Shown piece after piece: positions 1 to 10,841 of a stretch of DNA of 64,000 nt. The stretch is from Amarolinea aalborgensis. Lineage in GTDB: Bacteria; Chloroflexota; Anaerolineae; SSC4; Amarolineaceae. A program made the translations under genes and the position numbers. The notes under the pieces are model-generated. The model searched no databases and had not been told where the DNA came from. It saw nothing but the letters and a program-made list of their open reading frames with translations. The DNA is taken from the NCBI RefSeq assembly GCF_900491745.1, contig NZ_UETR01000012.1, forward strand, positions 1 through 64,000, in the 5' to 3' direction. Each line of letters opens with the position of its first letter. Within the stretch, counting starts at the first letter, position 1.

Positions 1-303
1 GTGGTGGCTGGGTGGCAGATGCTCGAGCAGCGCGGAAATGATCTTGATCGCTTTTCCTTCGGCTTCCACCATCCACGCCACATCGCCATCTTTCAGGCGC
101 TTGACCCGCTCTACCTCGAAGTAGCCGCGTGGGTTGTCCGCATCAGCCTGGCGAATCGCGTCGGTCATTGCGGTCAAGCCGCCGGCCGCCAGCATCTGCA
201 TCATCATGGAGGTGCCGGAGCGCGGCAGGCCGGAAACAACAGTCACATAGGTCAACGGAGCCGCCGGTGACGGCGTCTGGTTTGGGTTCTGATTGGAATT
301 CAT
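1..303 (-). CDS. Sulfotransferase-like P-loop protein, N-terminal part (runs off window)
   Basis: Reading from the ATG at 303 towards position 1 gives 101 open codons with no stop, so the gene continues outside the window. After about 18 polar residues (NPNQTPSPAAP) comes a strand plus P-loop, VTVVSGLPRSGTSMMMQML, the 5'-phosphosulfate-binding pattern (PRSGTS) of the sulfotransferase family. It is followed by a segment (DNPRGYFEVERVKRL) seen in family members annotated as sulfotransferase or tetratricopeptide-sulfotransferase. An AAAGGA ribosome-binding site lies about 10 bases before the ATG. Such enzymes move sulfate from PAPS to a hydroxyl or amine; the acceptor cannot be inferred here. 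The family call is fairly safe, the activity is not. Confidence 0.7.
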   Translation of the reverse strand, partial: MNSNQNPNQTPSPAAPLTYVTVVSGLPRSGTSMMMQMLAAGGLTAMTDAIRQADADNPRGYFEVERVKRLKDGDVAWMVEAEGKAIKIISALLEHLPPSHH

Positions 304-443
304 CCCTGGCAGTCCTTTTGGTAACAGGTCGCCACAAAGACGCGGCTGCATGAGCGGCGGTCTCACGCCTTTCTCTCCGTGAGTCAAGATCAGTGTGGCA
401 AACCACTGGTTGGCGGCATTGTAACACACGCCGCTTGTGGCAC

Positions 444-479
444 AAAAAATACCTCCTGCAAACGGCTGCTTACAGGAGG
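444..479 (-). terminator. Rho-independent terminator after the DsbA-like gene
   Basis: On the minus strand a hairpin with 7-bp outer arms (CCTCCTG / CAGGAGG, plus coordinates 452-458 and 473-479) is followed directly by a run of six T (plus A-run at 444-449). It sits 36 bases downstream of the stop codon at 515 and before the sulfotransferase-like gene, so it probably ends the DsbA-like transcript. Confidence 0.75.
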
Positions 480-514
480 CATCGGTATCTAGCGTGGGGA
501 CGGGGAGAGACGCA

Positions 515-1444
515 TCAGGACGCTGGCGTGGGCGCGGCCTGCGGGGTTGGCGTCGCGCCAGTTTCAATCTGGATCAGGGCCTGCTTGAACTGCTCATACG
601 GCAGCGCGCCCGGAATGCGGGTGCCTTGGCCATTCTTGATCAGGAAGAAGTTGGGTGTGCCGCGCACCTGCGCTTGCTGCCCCAGGTTCAGTCCATCCTG
701 CACCTTCGCTTCCATCTGTCCCGAATCGAGGCAATCGTTGAACTTGGCCGTGTCGAGGCCCAAGTCTTTGGCGAAGGTCTTGAAGATTTCTGGAGCTTCG
801 GCCTTGCCTGACCATTGCGACTGCTTGGCGAACAGCACATCGTGCATTTCCCAGAATTTGCCCTGGTCGGCCGCGCACTCGGAAGCCTCCGCCGCCTTGG
901 GCGCTTGCGGATGAATGGGCAGTGGGAAGTGAATGAAGACCACCCGCACCTTGTCGGTGGCAATCCATTCCTTGTCAAGCAGCGGTTCTGTCTGCTCGAA
1001 GTGCTGCAAGCAGTAAGGGCATTGGAAGTCAGAGAATTCAATGATCAGGATCGGCGCGTTGGGGTTGCCCCGATGATGATAACCGGTATAGGTCAGCCCG
1101 GGACGCGCGGGATCTTCGGCAAAGGGATCAACACCCTCCGGCAGGGGCGTCGCGGTCGGCGCAGGGGACTCCCCGGCCTGCGCCTTCTTGATGGTCTGTT
1201 GGAAAACCTCGAACGGCTGCGCGCCAGAGACAAACCAGTATTGATGAAGAAAGCCGCGTTCCTGTGATGCCCTTCTGCACGCCTTCGGCCTTATCCTGGC
1301 TGGACCGGCGGGCGAATTCAATAACCAAGGCAGGCGGTTGAACGCCGCTGCACAGGCCCAGATCACGCATAATTTGAACAGGTCAACTGCCCCAGCCCTG
1401 CTGGCCCAGCGCTCGTTGTGCAGGAGCAAAGAGCTCTGATGCAC
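515..1444 (-). CDS. DsbA-family thioredoxin-fold oxidoreductase (second, intact domain)
   Basis: The reliable part runs from about 1235 to 515. It is a thioredoxin_4/DsbA domain with the phrase NPNAPILIIEFSDFQCPYC and a CPYC redox pair, then the helical insert (WEMHDVLFAKQ), and the cis-Pro region RGTPNFFLI. It ends with a Thr/Pro/Ala tail. A linker rich in PTAT precedes the domain. Family members are exported or membrane-anchored and make or shuffle disulfides. The first 85 codons of the open frame are unlikely to be a true N terminus. Around QYWFVSGAQPFEVFQQ the frame carries the end of an upstream DsbA domain, and before that the coding frame switches. The full protein probably had two DsbA domains in tandem, the first at 1232-1960. 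Start codon therefore unknown. Confidence 0.8.
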   Translation of the reverse strand: MHQSSLLLHNERWASRAGAVDLFKLCVIWACAAAFNRLPWLLNSPAGPARIRPKACRRASQERGFLHQYWFVSGAQPFEVFQQTIKKAQAGESPAPTATPLPEGVDPFAEDPARPGLTYTGYHHRGNPNAPILIIEFSDFQCPYCLQHFEQTEPLLDKEWIATDKVRVVFIHFPLPIHPQAPKAAEASECAADQGKFWEMHDVLFAKQSQWSGKAEAPEIFKTFAKDLGLDTAKFNDCLDSGQMEAKVQDGLNLGQQAQVRGTPNFFLIKNGQGTRIPGALPYEQFKQALIQIETGATPTPQAAPTPAS

Positions 1445-1960
1445 ACTACTGCTTTTTTTGCAAGCCGGCGCAGTGTGTGGCCCCAGCCGCCTTTTCGGCC
1501 TGTGGCATCGCTACCTGTACAGTAAATCCTGAACACGTGCTTCGACCAGGCCAGTCTTGACATATTCGATCTTCGATCAGCGTATAGGTCTGGCGACATG
1601 GCGTGAGCAGAAGGGCACCCGACACCCGAATACTCGATCGTTCACCGGCGCATTAGGATCGCTGCGCAACCAATCGCCTTCGTCTGGCCCTTCGGTCATT
1701 GCCGCGATTGCCCACCGGATTTGTCACCACGCTGGCCGGCGGCCGCGCCGCTGGTTCTGGCTGATTGCTGCTGGTGGCCGGTGCGGTCGTCGCCGTATCG
1801 GTCACGGGCTTTGGTTGCCTGGTTGCGCAAGCCCTGAGGACTGAAGAGAAGCCCCGGTCACAAGAAACCATCCCGGCAATGCTGAGAAAGCTGGAACCAT
1901 CGTTCTGGCGAGAGTTATCTTCCCTTCTGCCACCACCGGCTGCCGCGCAAGCCGATCCGG
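1232..1960 (-). pseudogene. First DsbA-like domain of the same gene, broken by frameshifts
   Basis: Pieces of a DsbA domain are readable in order but in different minus frames. They are a Thr/Pro/Ala linker (about 1740-1800), SDPNAPV plus VPFCSRHV (the active-site neighbourhood, about 1610-1665), YVKTGLVEARV, MHQSSLLLHNERWASRAG (the helical insert), DLGLCS, AEGVQKGITGT (cis-Pro loop) and INQYWFVSGAQPFEVFQQ. The last piece rejoins the intact downstream domain. The order matches one domain of a tandem DsbA protein. At least three frame changes are needed within 700 bases. I treat this as a sequence-quality problem, because neighbouring genes up to 10.8 kb show the same pattern. Limits are approximate. 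Confidence 0.6.
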
Positions 1961-4900
1961 TCTGGTGCAATTAAAATGAATCACCGCCTTTGACCCTGTG
2001 CAGGATGCAGGCCACCCGCAAACGATTTTATCGGCAGCTATTTGGGCTTTGTCCTCGTTACAGTAGACTCCATCATACACCGCGGCTGATGGCACGGACC
2101 ATGATACCTACAGGAGGCGCAGAAGGCCATGACCACGACTCCCTGCTCTCGTGCTTCATCCTAACGCAACGCACCGGCTATCCTCGAGACGCAAAACGCC
2201 GGATTACCCAGTTGTACGCCGACATACGCCCGCCGCCCCAGTACGGTGATGGGCGTGCGCTAGACGCTGGCCATGGTTGCGCCGCCTACGGCGCCGAGAC
2301 TGCGCGCGGTCGGGCCCGGCGGAGGAAGGGCGCGCGCCAGGGTCTCATATCGTTTCGATTTTTCACGGCGGATGACATCCGGCCATTGATTGGACATAGC
2401 TACCAGCGCCAATTTACAAATCCGTGAGATCTGGTTGCAGGTGCGCCCAGCCGCTGCACCGGCCTCTTATCAACTCTGCCCTGGAACCGGATGAGCGGGT
2501 CTACTTAGCTGCATCGGCGGCGTGCGTTCACTGTGATCCCCCAATATCGATCTAAACCGCTAACCAGGCCGGGGTTTGAGGTGCACACGTGGCTGGAATG
2601 TCTATCCGGTTCGGCAAGGTTACTGCTGCCGTCTGATGTCAATTCCAAGCCGATGTTCATGCAGTTCAGAGTTGTGCTGTGAGCAGGAAACAGTGGGATT
2701 GCGACTGGCTCCGAGGGCCTGTGTACGAGTTATCTACGGCATGTCCGGGGTCATCGGGCTGCCGAGCGCCGGGCGTGTTGTATATTCGCCGCATCTGCTG
2801 CTGCACTACTACCTGGATGGACTGGCACCTGGACTGCTGTGCGCTACGCTTCTTCGTTTTTTTCATGGTATCCGGCGACGCAGTGATGCTTTTACCGCGG
2901 CTAACCGTGCGCTGGTTCGAGCTGACGCAGCCTGAATGGTAGCGCCGCCAGGTGACAGCCCCAGGGGAGCATTTCATTCACCAATTCAGGCGCCAGGCTA
3001 GCCTGGCCTGGTGCCCGCGCAGCAAAAATGGTCTATCGGCGTGATGCGGCATGGTTTCGGTGGCCCAACACCGACGGGTATCGGTCCCACTGGTCAGGAT
3101 TCAGCTGGCTGGAAGGTGCCAGGGGCTGATTGACATGATTGCCCCCCATACCTACGGCAGCATTCTTGAAGCCAGCGGCCAACACCCCGCACTTCGAGCA
3201 GTGGTGGCCTATGCGGCCCAGGCGGAGAGAGCAATGCGCCGTCTGGCTGCGGGATTGGGCGAGGTGATTGATGTCGGTGATCCGCCGCCGCATTGACATC
3301 GGCACGCACAGCCGCCGCCTGCCAGCTATTTTTCAAGCGGCCTTGCCCGGATCCAATCAACAAGTTGGGGAGGCGGCCTGCGCCAGGGGTCAGCATCGAC
3401 GGCCGCGCTCGTACCCGTCCACTCTCGGCTGAGGTCATTGTGGTTACCGCGTTTGCGGTGGAACCAGATCACCGAGGATCGAACCGTCGTTCCGACAGAG
3501 CAGAGTGCATGTCTTCACGAACAGGAGCCAATGAGCGGTCATTCTGGCGGCCCGTGGTATCCATCGCCCGATCACCACCGATCCTCTGCGCGACCTGATG
3601 CCACCCAGAGTCGGGATTCACCAGCATCACTGAATGGCTTTGATAAGCAATGGACGAAACGTCGGGTACTGCACTTCTGCTGTTTGAGCGTCGGCTACCT
3701 ACGACTTTGATGGTAGATCGGATCATGAGAGTCCAACGCTCGATGTGCGGATCCGACATATGATCAGCAGCCCGCCACCCAGCGGACCGGTCAGGAAGCC
3801 TGATTTCCATGTTTGCGTTGAGGCCTGAAATTAGCATCAATCGCAAATGACGTACAGATCGGGGATGGAAACCATCCCTTTCTCAATTCCGCGACGATAA
3901 CGTCTAATCCAGTAAGAGCACGTCCGTGACTGCCGCGCGCCCAGGATGAAGCGTAACCTGCTGTCTCTCTCTTGAGCCAGCCGCTAACTTACCAGTGCCT
4001 CAGGAATTCTTCGTGCGCGATCCTACGAACAGGTCAATAATGAGTTCAGGCATCGAGCACCCCCCGCAGGATCAGCGTCGAATAGTCCATCCTCGCCGCC
4101 GGCCGACAGAGTGTTCCTGGTCTCTTCATCCTGAAAGTATCCGGTGACGTCAAAGGCGATATGGGTGCCCTGATCCCGGGTTCACTGCAACAGGCCAATA
4201 TCCCGGGTTTTCCTGCCCGAACACTTTTGGCGCCAAAACAGCGCCGAATGGGTGAGCCATGATCAATCGCTGCCCTGATCGAGTGACGAGTGAAGTAAGC
4301 AGGTCGGCGATGGTTCCAGCCGACGTGATGTACACCCGTTCTCCGGTTCCTCGAAGCCACCCAGTGATCCGCCCCGGCGATTGACGACGATGCATAGCGC
4401 CAGCACGCGCAGGGTGCCCCGGAGATAATGCGAGAGAGAATGTCCCTGTCTTGCAGCGAAACGACGATGTCCAGGTGCCGCGACGCGTCGAGATCAACGA
4501 AAACGCCTTCCACCGTCGGGAATGAGCGTGCAGCAAAAGCGGACAAACCGCCCGGAAATGTTTCTGATGCTCTTTCTCCTCTTCCGGTAGAGGAAGGGTG
4601 CGATATTCCACCTAGGACGCTGATGTCTTGACGTTATTGGCAGCCTGCACGGCATTGCAACATGCATTTGGAGCAGTAATAGGTGCGCGCCAGCCGAAGA
4701 ATTCTGGCGACATCGTTCGACGCCCTGATACCTGGGGCGCTGCCCACCGGGTCGGAGAGAAAGAGTGATTGAGTCCGACTGGCTCCGTGCGAGGGGATGC
4801 GGTTTGCTTTTTTTGCGACGAATCCGAGTGCGTGTTTTCTGACCTGTTTGACGAGTGCGTTGCCTCGACACCCGGTGCTTTGTCATTGAGCCAGGTACTC

Positions 4901-5386
4901 ATCGGCCACGGCGATATTGCGCGGCTCTGATTTGGACGCTGATTCGATATCTGAAAACCGCCCTTTATCGACGGCGAGCAAGGCCCAACTGGAACCAGCC
5001 GATGCCGGGCGAGAAGTCAGCCAGTCCGCTGGTTGAAAGGTGAATGCCTCGACAGGGTAGCTGCGGATCGATCCGAAGGCATCGGAAGGTGCGATTGGCC
5101 AACTGCGAAAGCGCCTGTACAGCATCTAAGAAGTTGGGATTTTCCGTACGCATTCGGCCTAAAGGAGGAACATGACGCGGCAGGCTTAACCTCATGATGC
5201 AGAGATTTGGAAGCCTGAATCGTAATCTGTTCCCAACATGGGTTATCCTTCACAAGAAGAAAAAAATGGCCTATCTTTACCACGCATTCGTCGCCGACGA
5301 CTTCTGATCGAGGAGTCTATTGCTCTCTTTGTATATCCTACTCATACCGAAGGATCCAGGGAGTAATCTGGAAGAGCGGGCGTCAT
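1961..5386. other. Undecoded frame-broken stretch, no gene assignable
   Basis: No open frame here exceeds about 170 codons and none looks like a complete protein. One short motif is recognisable on the minus strand near 4100-4160: GTHIAFDVTGYF. This resembles the strand motif (HVxxDVxGYF) repeated in some large secreted bacterial proteins, followed by DEETRN. Fragments such as FVDLDASRHLDIVVSLQD (about 4430-4500) also look protein-like, but I cannot name a family. No terminal inverted repeats, transposase motifs or tRNA were seen. It lies inside the block where all identifiable genes are frameshifted, so real genes are probably present but unreadable. Confidence 0.4.
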
Positions 5387-6652
5387 TCAATAGATCGGTA
5401 AGTAACGATCCAATTCACCTCGGCTGGACGGTGCGGCGATATCGTCCCACCCCGCTGGTCTGGCTTCGATGTAACGCTCGAACAGGTGCGTTTACCTGGA
5501 TGACCCTATCGCGCTCGGTGCTCTCCAACGCCCTCATTCCAACGACCGCGTGGCATGGCCGGAGGTTGCGCTGCGCCACCTACGTGGCACAGATTCTCTT
5601 CGGCCAATTCGGGCGGCGTCAGTTTGTGCTGAATGCCATCCAGCCCGGCTGGTCAGCATGACAGCAAACGCCAGGTAGGGTCTGCGGCCGGATCAGGCAG
5701 CGTTTCGATGCGCGGAAGAGGCGTTTCAGCCTGCCGCGTTGGCACCCGAATCAGCGCGGAGCGGCTGGTGCGTTTCCAGGTGACAGGTCAGCCCGGGAAG
5801 CCTGGCACCAGACGTCAGTAGGAGCTGACCAAGCGGTGCAATGATGGCGCCGCGAGCGCCTGCGCGGTTCGAACTGGCTTGGCGACAGTTGGTGAGCCGT
5901 CTGGACAATACTGGTTGCTCGGCCATGGTGAAAAAAGATTCTTGCCTGTCTTAGTCGGTAAGGCTCGTGTGGTGCATCCCAGAGCCGTTACGCTGCTGAT
6001 GGGCTTGGGCATGAACGTGTAACAAACCGTTGTGTTGGGCACTGCCTTCAGCGTCGTGCGCAGCGTGATGACATTGTCCGCCGTGCGTATAGCATGGTCA
6101 TAGCGGGAAGTCAATTCCTGCGCTGGCCGACCGCCACCTTCGGCGATGCGTCGCCTGACCTCGATGCCGACCGCTCTGCGGGCTTCCACCATTTGGCGGC
6201 GCAATGCCAGGCCAAACCGGTGCTGACATCGAAATAGCCTGATCGTGGATTATCGCCAGGCGCCATCGGCCCTGCGGCTCAGCAGGAAAACCCGTTCCGG
6301 CCCTGCCAGATTTAGCTCAGCGCGGCTGCTTCTCGGCCAATGCCCGTTTGAGCATTATAGCGCGGATCGCCGGTGAAGGCGAGCTGTTGGGCATGGTGCA
6401 CGTCGCAGATGACGTGCGCGGTGGTGGAGGACTGCTTTCCCCAGGAATGACTGCAAATGTGCCTGCGTCCGCACCAGGCATTATCGCTCGGCCAGCGCGC
6501 GAAGCGCCCCCCGATCGTGAAGAGCTGTCGAACCAGATGCCGGTCTACCGGTATGCCATTGTGACGCCGGGATTGCTTCACCCGTTTGACGATGCCAACC
6601 GACGTCGCCGCTGGAACTGAAGGTTGATGAAGTTGTCCCGCTGCGTCGCCAT
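5387..6652 (-). pseudogene. glnA: Glutamine synthetase, type I, broken by multiple frameshifts
   Basis: Collinear GlnA fragments appear in changing minus frames. In order from the ATG at 6652 they are: MATQRDNFINLQF; IWFDSSS with GADAGTFAVIPGE; TTAHVICDVHH and FTGDPRYN; NPRSGYFDVST; LTSRYDHAIRTADNVITLRTTLKAV; QHNGL, FMPKPI and NGSGMHHTSLTD (substrate and metal site strand); GKNLF; RLVPGF; SALIRVP and LPDPAADP; AGLDGI and KLTPPE; RVIQ near the end; and ELDRYLPIY followed by TGA at 5387. This covers the whole enzyme, which makes glutamine from glutamate, ammonia and ATP. The span is 1266 bases against about 1330 usual, so several small deletions are implied. One visible frameshift is an extra T in TTGTTACACG. 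An organism would rarely keep so complete a homology in an essential gene while losing its frame, so base-calling or assembly error is more likely than a pseudogene. Confidence 0.75.
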
Positions 6653-6829
6653 TATTCCTTACTGACCCCGCTCGGCCTGGGCCTGACTACACCGCCATGC
6701 GCGCAAACTCTATTTTGCCACCACGCAGCATACCGAGCACGTTGCGCCAAACCAGCAGCAAACCAACTGAGGAAACAGATCTGATGATCGGGGCAACTGC
6801 AATAAGCGGCGGTCAGGCCGCACGGCGGC

Positions 6830-8130
6830 AATGCCCCTGCGGAGGCTGGCAGCGGCGAGATGCACGCGGTTGTTCAGCCAGGCAATACTTCAGGAGACGC
6901 ACGGTTTCTCTACGTCTCTTGGTGATTCCAGGCGGTTCGGTGGTGGGCTGGTTGGCGGTGATCACCCCAAACGTTGCAGGCCATACTCACCGATAACGCA
7001 GGCGCCTTGTCCCAGGCGTAGTCCACTGCCAAACATGGTGCGGTCCGTTAATACACCGTCAGGCACTACCAGTTGGGAGGAACCACTCATTCGTGCATGC
7101 CGCTGTGCGCCAGCTGTCAATGCCACTCCTGCGCGTATGTCGTTGTAGATGAACACGACGCTTTGATGCGGGCGTTGCGCACCAGATCAAGCGAGCCAAT
7201 CGCGCTCAAACTGATAGGTGCGCCACGAGTCGCTCTGGAAAATCCGTCGGATTGAAAGGCACCTGCACCAAGGAGCAGCTCTTAGGTGGCCGGACTGCAA
7301 CAAGCCCTTGTTCCAGCCAATAGCGCCCGTAGAGGTACCCAGTTGTCGCCGCCGAGCATGGATTTTCCAGCCATCAGTCGTCTACGTTGTCACGCTCACC
7401 GCGCGCATCAATCAGAGCGATCCCGACCGGCCCTAGGCGGCAGTTTCTTTTGCCAGACGCCAGGTGGACGGTACAGCAGAGGGGAAGAACTCGGTGACGA
7501 CTGGCTACATAGTTCACGCCAAAATAGCCTTGTCTCTCGTCATTGCGCCTATAGTCATGATCGTCCCACATGTGCGCCACCAAGCAGCCAAGACATCGGG
7601 TGACCAGTCGCCATGTTTGACTGTTGATTGTAAAGTATCTCTTGAACATCTGGCGTTTATCTTCCAGGCTGTGCGGTCTACGATGGTCGAAATCGCCGCT
7701 GATGACCCGGCCTGTGTCGCAAGCTACCACCGGTATGTAAGCAAGGTGTTGGTCGGTGGATGGGTGCTGTGTTCCAGGTCGCGTGCCGGTCAGGTAGACG
7801 ATCTCGACTCGCGTGTATTGCGGGGAAGGTGCAGGTCTTCTGACTGGTTAAGCGACCTGCTGACCAGCACCTGCAGATAATAGGCAGGCCGGTTGTAAAC
7901 TGAGAGGGAATCAGCGGTGAGGAAATCAATTCTACGGCGTGGCAATGATAGGCGCGGTTTAAACGGCGATCGCCTACGTCTGAGAGTCGTGGCACGCCCA
8001 ATCCTGCACGGCCGCCGCCGCGCTGAACGTAATGCAATAAAAAACGGTCGCTGTGTTGTCCGTGACAGCGCCTGTGATCGCCCATGGGGTAATAAGAAGC
8101 GTCGTTGGAGGTACTTTCGCTAGGCAGGGG
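6830..8130 (-). pseudogene. PhoD-like alkaline phosphatase/phosphodiesterase, frameshifted
   Basis: Fragments in order on the minus strand include GAVTDNTATVF (the N-terminal fibronectin-like PhoD_N domain), VVACDTGRVISGDFD, RPHSLEDKRQMFKRYF, CLVAHMWDDHDYRRND (the PhoD metal-site motif), GKSMLGGDNW, DSWRTYQFERDWL, VVFIYNDIRAG (normally GDxH, a metal ligand region) and VVPDGVLTDRT. Together they cover the usual length of the PhoD family, which hydrolyses phosphate mono- and diesters outside the cytoplasm. No single frame holds more than about 120 codons. The motif set is specific enough for the family call. The ends are approximate and the signal peptide could not be read. Confidence 0.65.
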
Positions 8131-8510
8131 AAACCAACGCCTGGAATGGCTGACCGGTTATGGCGTGGGGGGGCACCGGCGACGCAGCCGTGCAGGGACG
8201 AGGCGTACCAAAGTCAACAGCCAGGAAGGAAGATGATTATGCCTGGGTGATGCCGCCGTCAGGGGATCGCGTAAGCGCGGATCGTGCGTGCAGGCTTCTA
8301 CGGTGGCAGTTCGTTTGAAAACGTAACGCCGCTTGGGATAGGGACGTACGGGCGGCTGAAGTGGCTTCCGGCAGTAGGAGTTTTCGCCGCCAGCCGGACA
8401 GCGCCCAGCACAGGCGTCCTGCCTGCCGCATGAATCGGCGCTGCGCCTGTGCGTTTGCTTAACGGGTAGATACGCTGCGTCGCTAAGAGGCTGTGGTATC
8501 GAGTTGAGCC

Positions 8511-8541
8511 AGACTTCCGGAAGTCCAAAGACCGGAAGTCT
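8511..8541. repeat. Palindromic intergenic repeat
   Basis: AGACTTCCGG at 8511-8520 is repeated inverted as CCGGAAGTCT at 8532-8541. The first arm also forms a 14-bp palindrome by itself (GACTTCCGGAAGTC, 8512-8525). The two nested dyads look like a REP-type mobile hairpin sequence rather than a terminator, because no T-run follows on either strand. Confidence 0.5.
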
Positions 8542-9341
8542 GAGACCTGGAAATCTTTGGCCAACTAATTTTACTGGCGGTTGCGTCTGGAAGGCGAAAA
8601 TCAACCGCCCCCGCGCAGCAGAACTGCTGCATGGGCTTTTTTCGCAACAGGAGGATGCAAGATGATGCGTCGAAATTGACCTCATGACCCCTGATGGTCG
8701 CATCTGGCAGTACGTTATGCCTGGCCTGCCCACCCCACGAGATGGCAGGCAAACCCCGCCACCGGCAATCAAAGTGGGAACAACGCCGCTGGCAACCAGC
8801 CGGCCCCAACGCCGCGGGCAACCAGACTGTTTCCACCACGGGCGACTGTGCCCGCGGTTTGATCACGTCATCGGTACGAAGTCCCGGATGCCGGCCGCGG
8901 TGGCAGCGACCGTGCGCTGGTTCCAGCGCCGGTCGAGTGGCGCGACGACAGCGGCAGTATCGGGGACGCAACGTAACTCCAGCCTTTACCGCAGCGATCT
9001 CGTGCTATCGCAGATCGGCTACCCAACGCGCCGGGCCGATCTGGCGCCGCAGGAAGCGGTCGATTGCGGGTTCAAACGGTGCCGGGTGGCTTCCAGGATC
9101 GTGCTGGCGCAGCCAGATACCGCGCTCCAGCCGCTCCATATGTTCTGGATCGAGGCCCTGGACGGCAACAGCAATACGACCCTGGACGCGGGTTGCAGGG
9201 GCAGTCAGCGACGGGCGGCAACACTGCCATTGACGAGCTAACCACGCCCAGCGGCGGGCTGGCCCAAAGGTGACGCTGATGCAGGAGGATACGCCGAACC
9301 AGTTCTCTTCTGGCGTCGCTGGCGTGACCTGTCCAAGCTGA

Positions 9342-9353
9342 CCCCCCCCCCCC
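9342..9353. repeat. Run of 12 C
   Basis: Twelve consecutive C bases, by far the longest homopolymer I saw in the window. It lies in the frame-broken block and is more likely a sequence-quality mark than a functional tract. Confidence 0.8.
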
Positions 9354-9599
9354 GGCCCAGAAGTGGTACCCGTGATGCTGGGAACCTCAAGCTCACCGAA
9401 TAGAGCCACGAATATCCCGTACAGGAAACCTCCTGTTCCGGCAACTGCCAGAGCTGGGACGTTTGTTGTCAGGCAGATGGCGACCCGGGAAACCATCTGC
9501 ACGGGCCATTCGAAAGAGAACTTCCTCTTCCGCTGTGCGGAGAGGAGAAGGGTCGGGGATGAGGAGGTTGCTGGCGTCCCTCAGCCATTGAGGGCTGTC

Positions 9600-10720
9600 G
9601 AAGCAGCAGGCCAGCGCGTGACTGCGCCGTTACCAGCATGGTGAGCGACCGGTAGGGCTGATTGGGGCTGGGATGTACTGCACGAGCTGACTACACATCG
9701 TAGTTGTAGGCCTGGAAGCGTACCGGATCGAACTGGAACCACGGGGCCGCCGCTGGAGCCGCCGGTCAGATCGCCGCCGATGCCGATCGGATTAGGCGAA
9801 GGTTATCGGTCTGATGCTTGCGCGTGACGCGGCACCAGGTGCAGATACGCCCGCAAACGGTGCGGCCTGGCGGATAGCCAAAGTCCATCCAGTGCAGACG
9901 CATATGCCTGCCAGGCTTCTCCAGTAACCCACCGTGCTGCCGGGCTGATGTTGTACAAGCGGTGGTCATTGATAATGACGGTCGGCGTCGTAAGCGATGG
10001 AATTGCTGGTGCCGAAGCAGGCGGCCGCGACAGCCGCGCCGTACTCAGACCAAACCCGTAGGCGCTGAAAAGCTGGTTGGTGATAGGCCGGCACGAACAC
10101 CCAGTTCGAGTGCCACGTGTGACAGGGTGTTGTCAGAGCTGCGGCCGGGCCGTCCAGACCATGCGATTGTAGCCCACCGAACCAGAAAGCAGACGGTTGT
10201 AGCCGCCGGATAAGAAACCCTTGCCCAGGGTGCGGAAACGGATAGACCTCGGTGGTTCCAGGGCACGCCAAAGCGTGGTAGGGCGGTGGATACGAATAGC
10301 CGGTAGGCGATTTTGCCGCTGACGCCGATGGCTTCTGCCTTCGGCTACAGGGCGTCTGCCTCGCGCGCCGGTAGGGGCCGCCATACCTGAAGCGGCCCGC
10401 CACGGGTCAACGGCCCGTTCGGTTCAGCCGGTTTCCATCCTTCAACGGCATCGCACGCCCAGGGAATCGCCTCGCCATCCTTCCGTTGTCCACAGCACCT
10501 CTGCGGTCTGTTTCCGACCGGACCGCGGTTGAATCCAGGCGATCTGCGGCGGGAGCTTTATGCAACTGCTTCCGTCGGTGAGCCATTAATACGCCGATCA
10601 GTAATGAGGCTGACTGGCGACGATAACCGGTATCTCCCTCATTGCACCTTTCTCCTGACCGACATGAGACGACGTCGGAACGGCAGCGCCTGCGCTGCCA
10701 GGGTGATGTGGACAGCGATG
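9600..10720 (-). pseudogene. V8/trypsin-like serine protease, frameshifted
   Basis: Minus-strand fragments in order include GQGFLIRRLQPSAFWFGG, TPCHTWHSNWVFVPAY (segment after the catalytic His in V8-like proteases), WSEYGAAVAAACFGTSNSIAYD (catalytic Asp region), INDHRLYNISPAARWV, MDFGYPPGR, and NPIGIGGDLTGGSSGG with the catalytic Ser in GSSGG. One base later, in the next frame, PWFQFDPVRFQAYNYDV continues the family pattern. That frameshift falls at a CCCC run, where three C would restore GGPWF. Such proteases are usually secreted. The N-terminal part towards 10.7 kb is Pro-rich and may hold the signal and pro-region. Confidence 0.65.
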
Positions 10721-10841
10721 CAACGGTGATGCAGGCAACCTACCTTATCACGGACCGCATCCGTAGTTTAGCACATAAACGGGGCGCGGTCAATGGCCTG
10801 AAAGTAGTATCGGGACAACTCGCTGTGGAAAAAGAAGGTCG

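Larger units (their letters stand above)
8131..9599. other. Unidentified part of the frame-broken block
   Basis: No recognisable domain found. The longest plausible segment on the minus strand (9005-9502) begins with a hydrophobic stretch (ALAVAGTGGFLYGIFVALF) that could be a signal or membrane segment, then low-complexity Gly/Thr/Pro. Nothing in it matches a family I know. The stretch also holds a palindromic repeat at 8511-8541 and a 12-C run at 9342-9353, described separately. Confidence 0.35.

Noticed and set aside
1..10840. Decaying mobile element or prophage remnant
   Set aside because: No transposase, integrase or phage protein fragments and no terminal repeats were seen. The readable pieces are housekeeping or secreted enzymes in order, which fits sequence error better.
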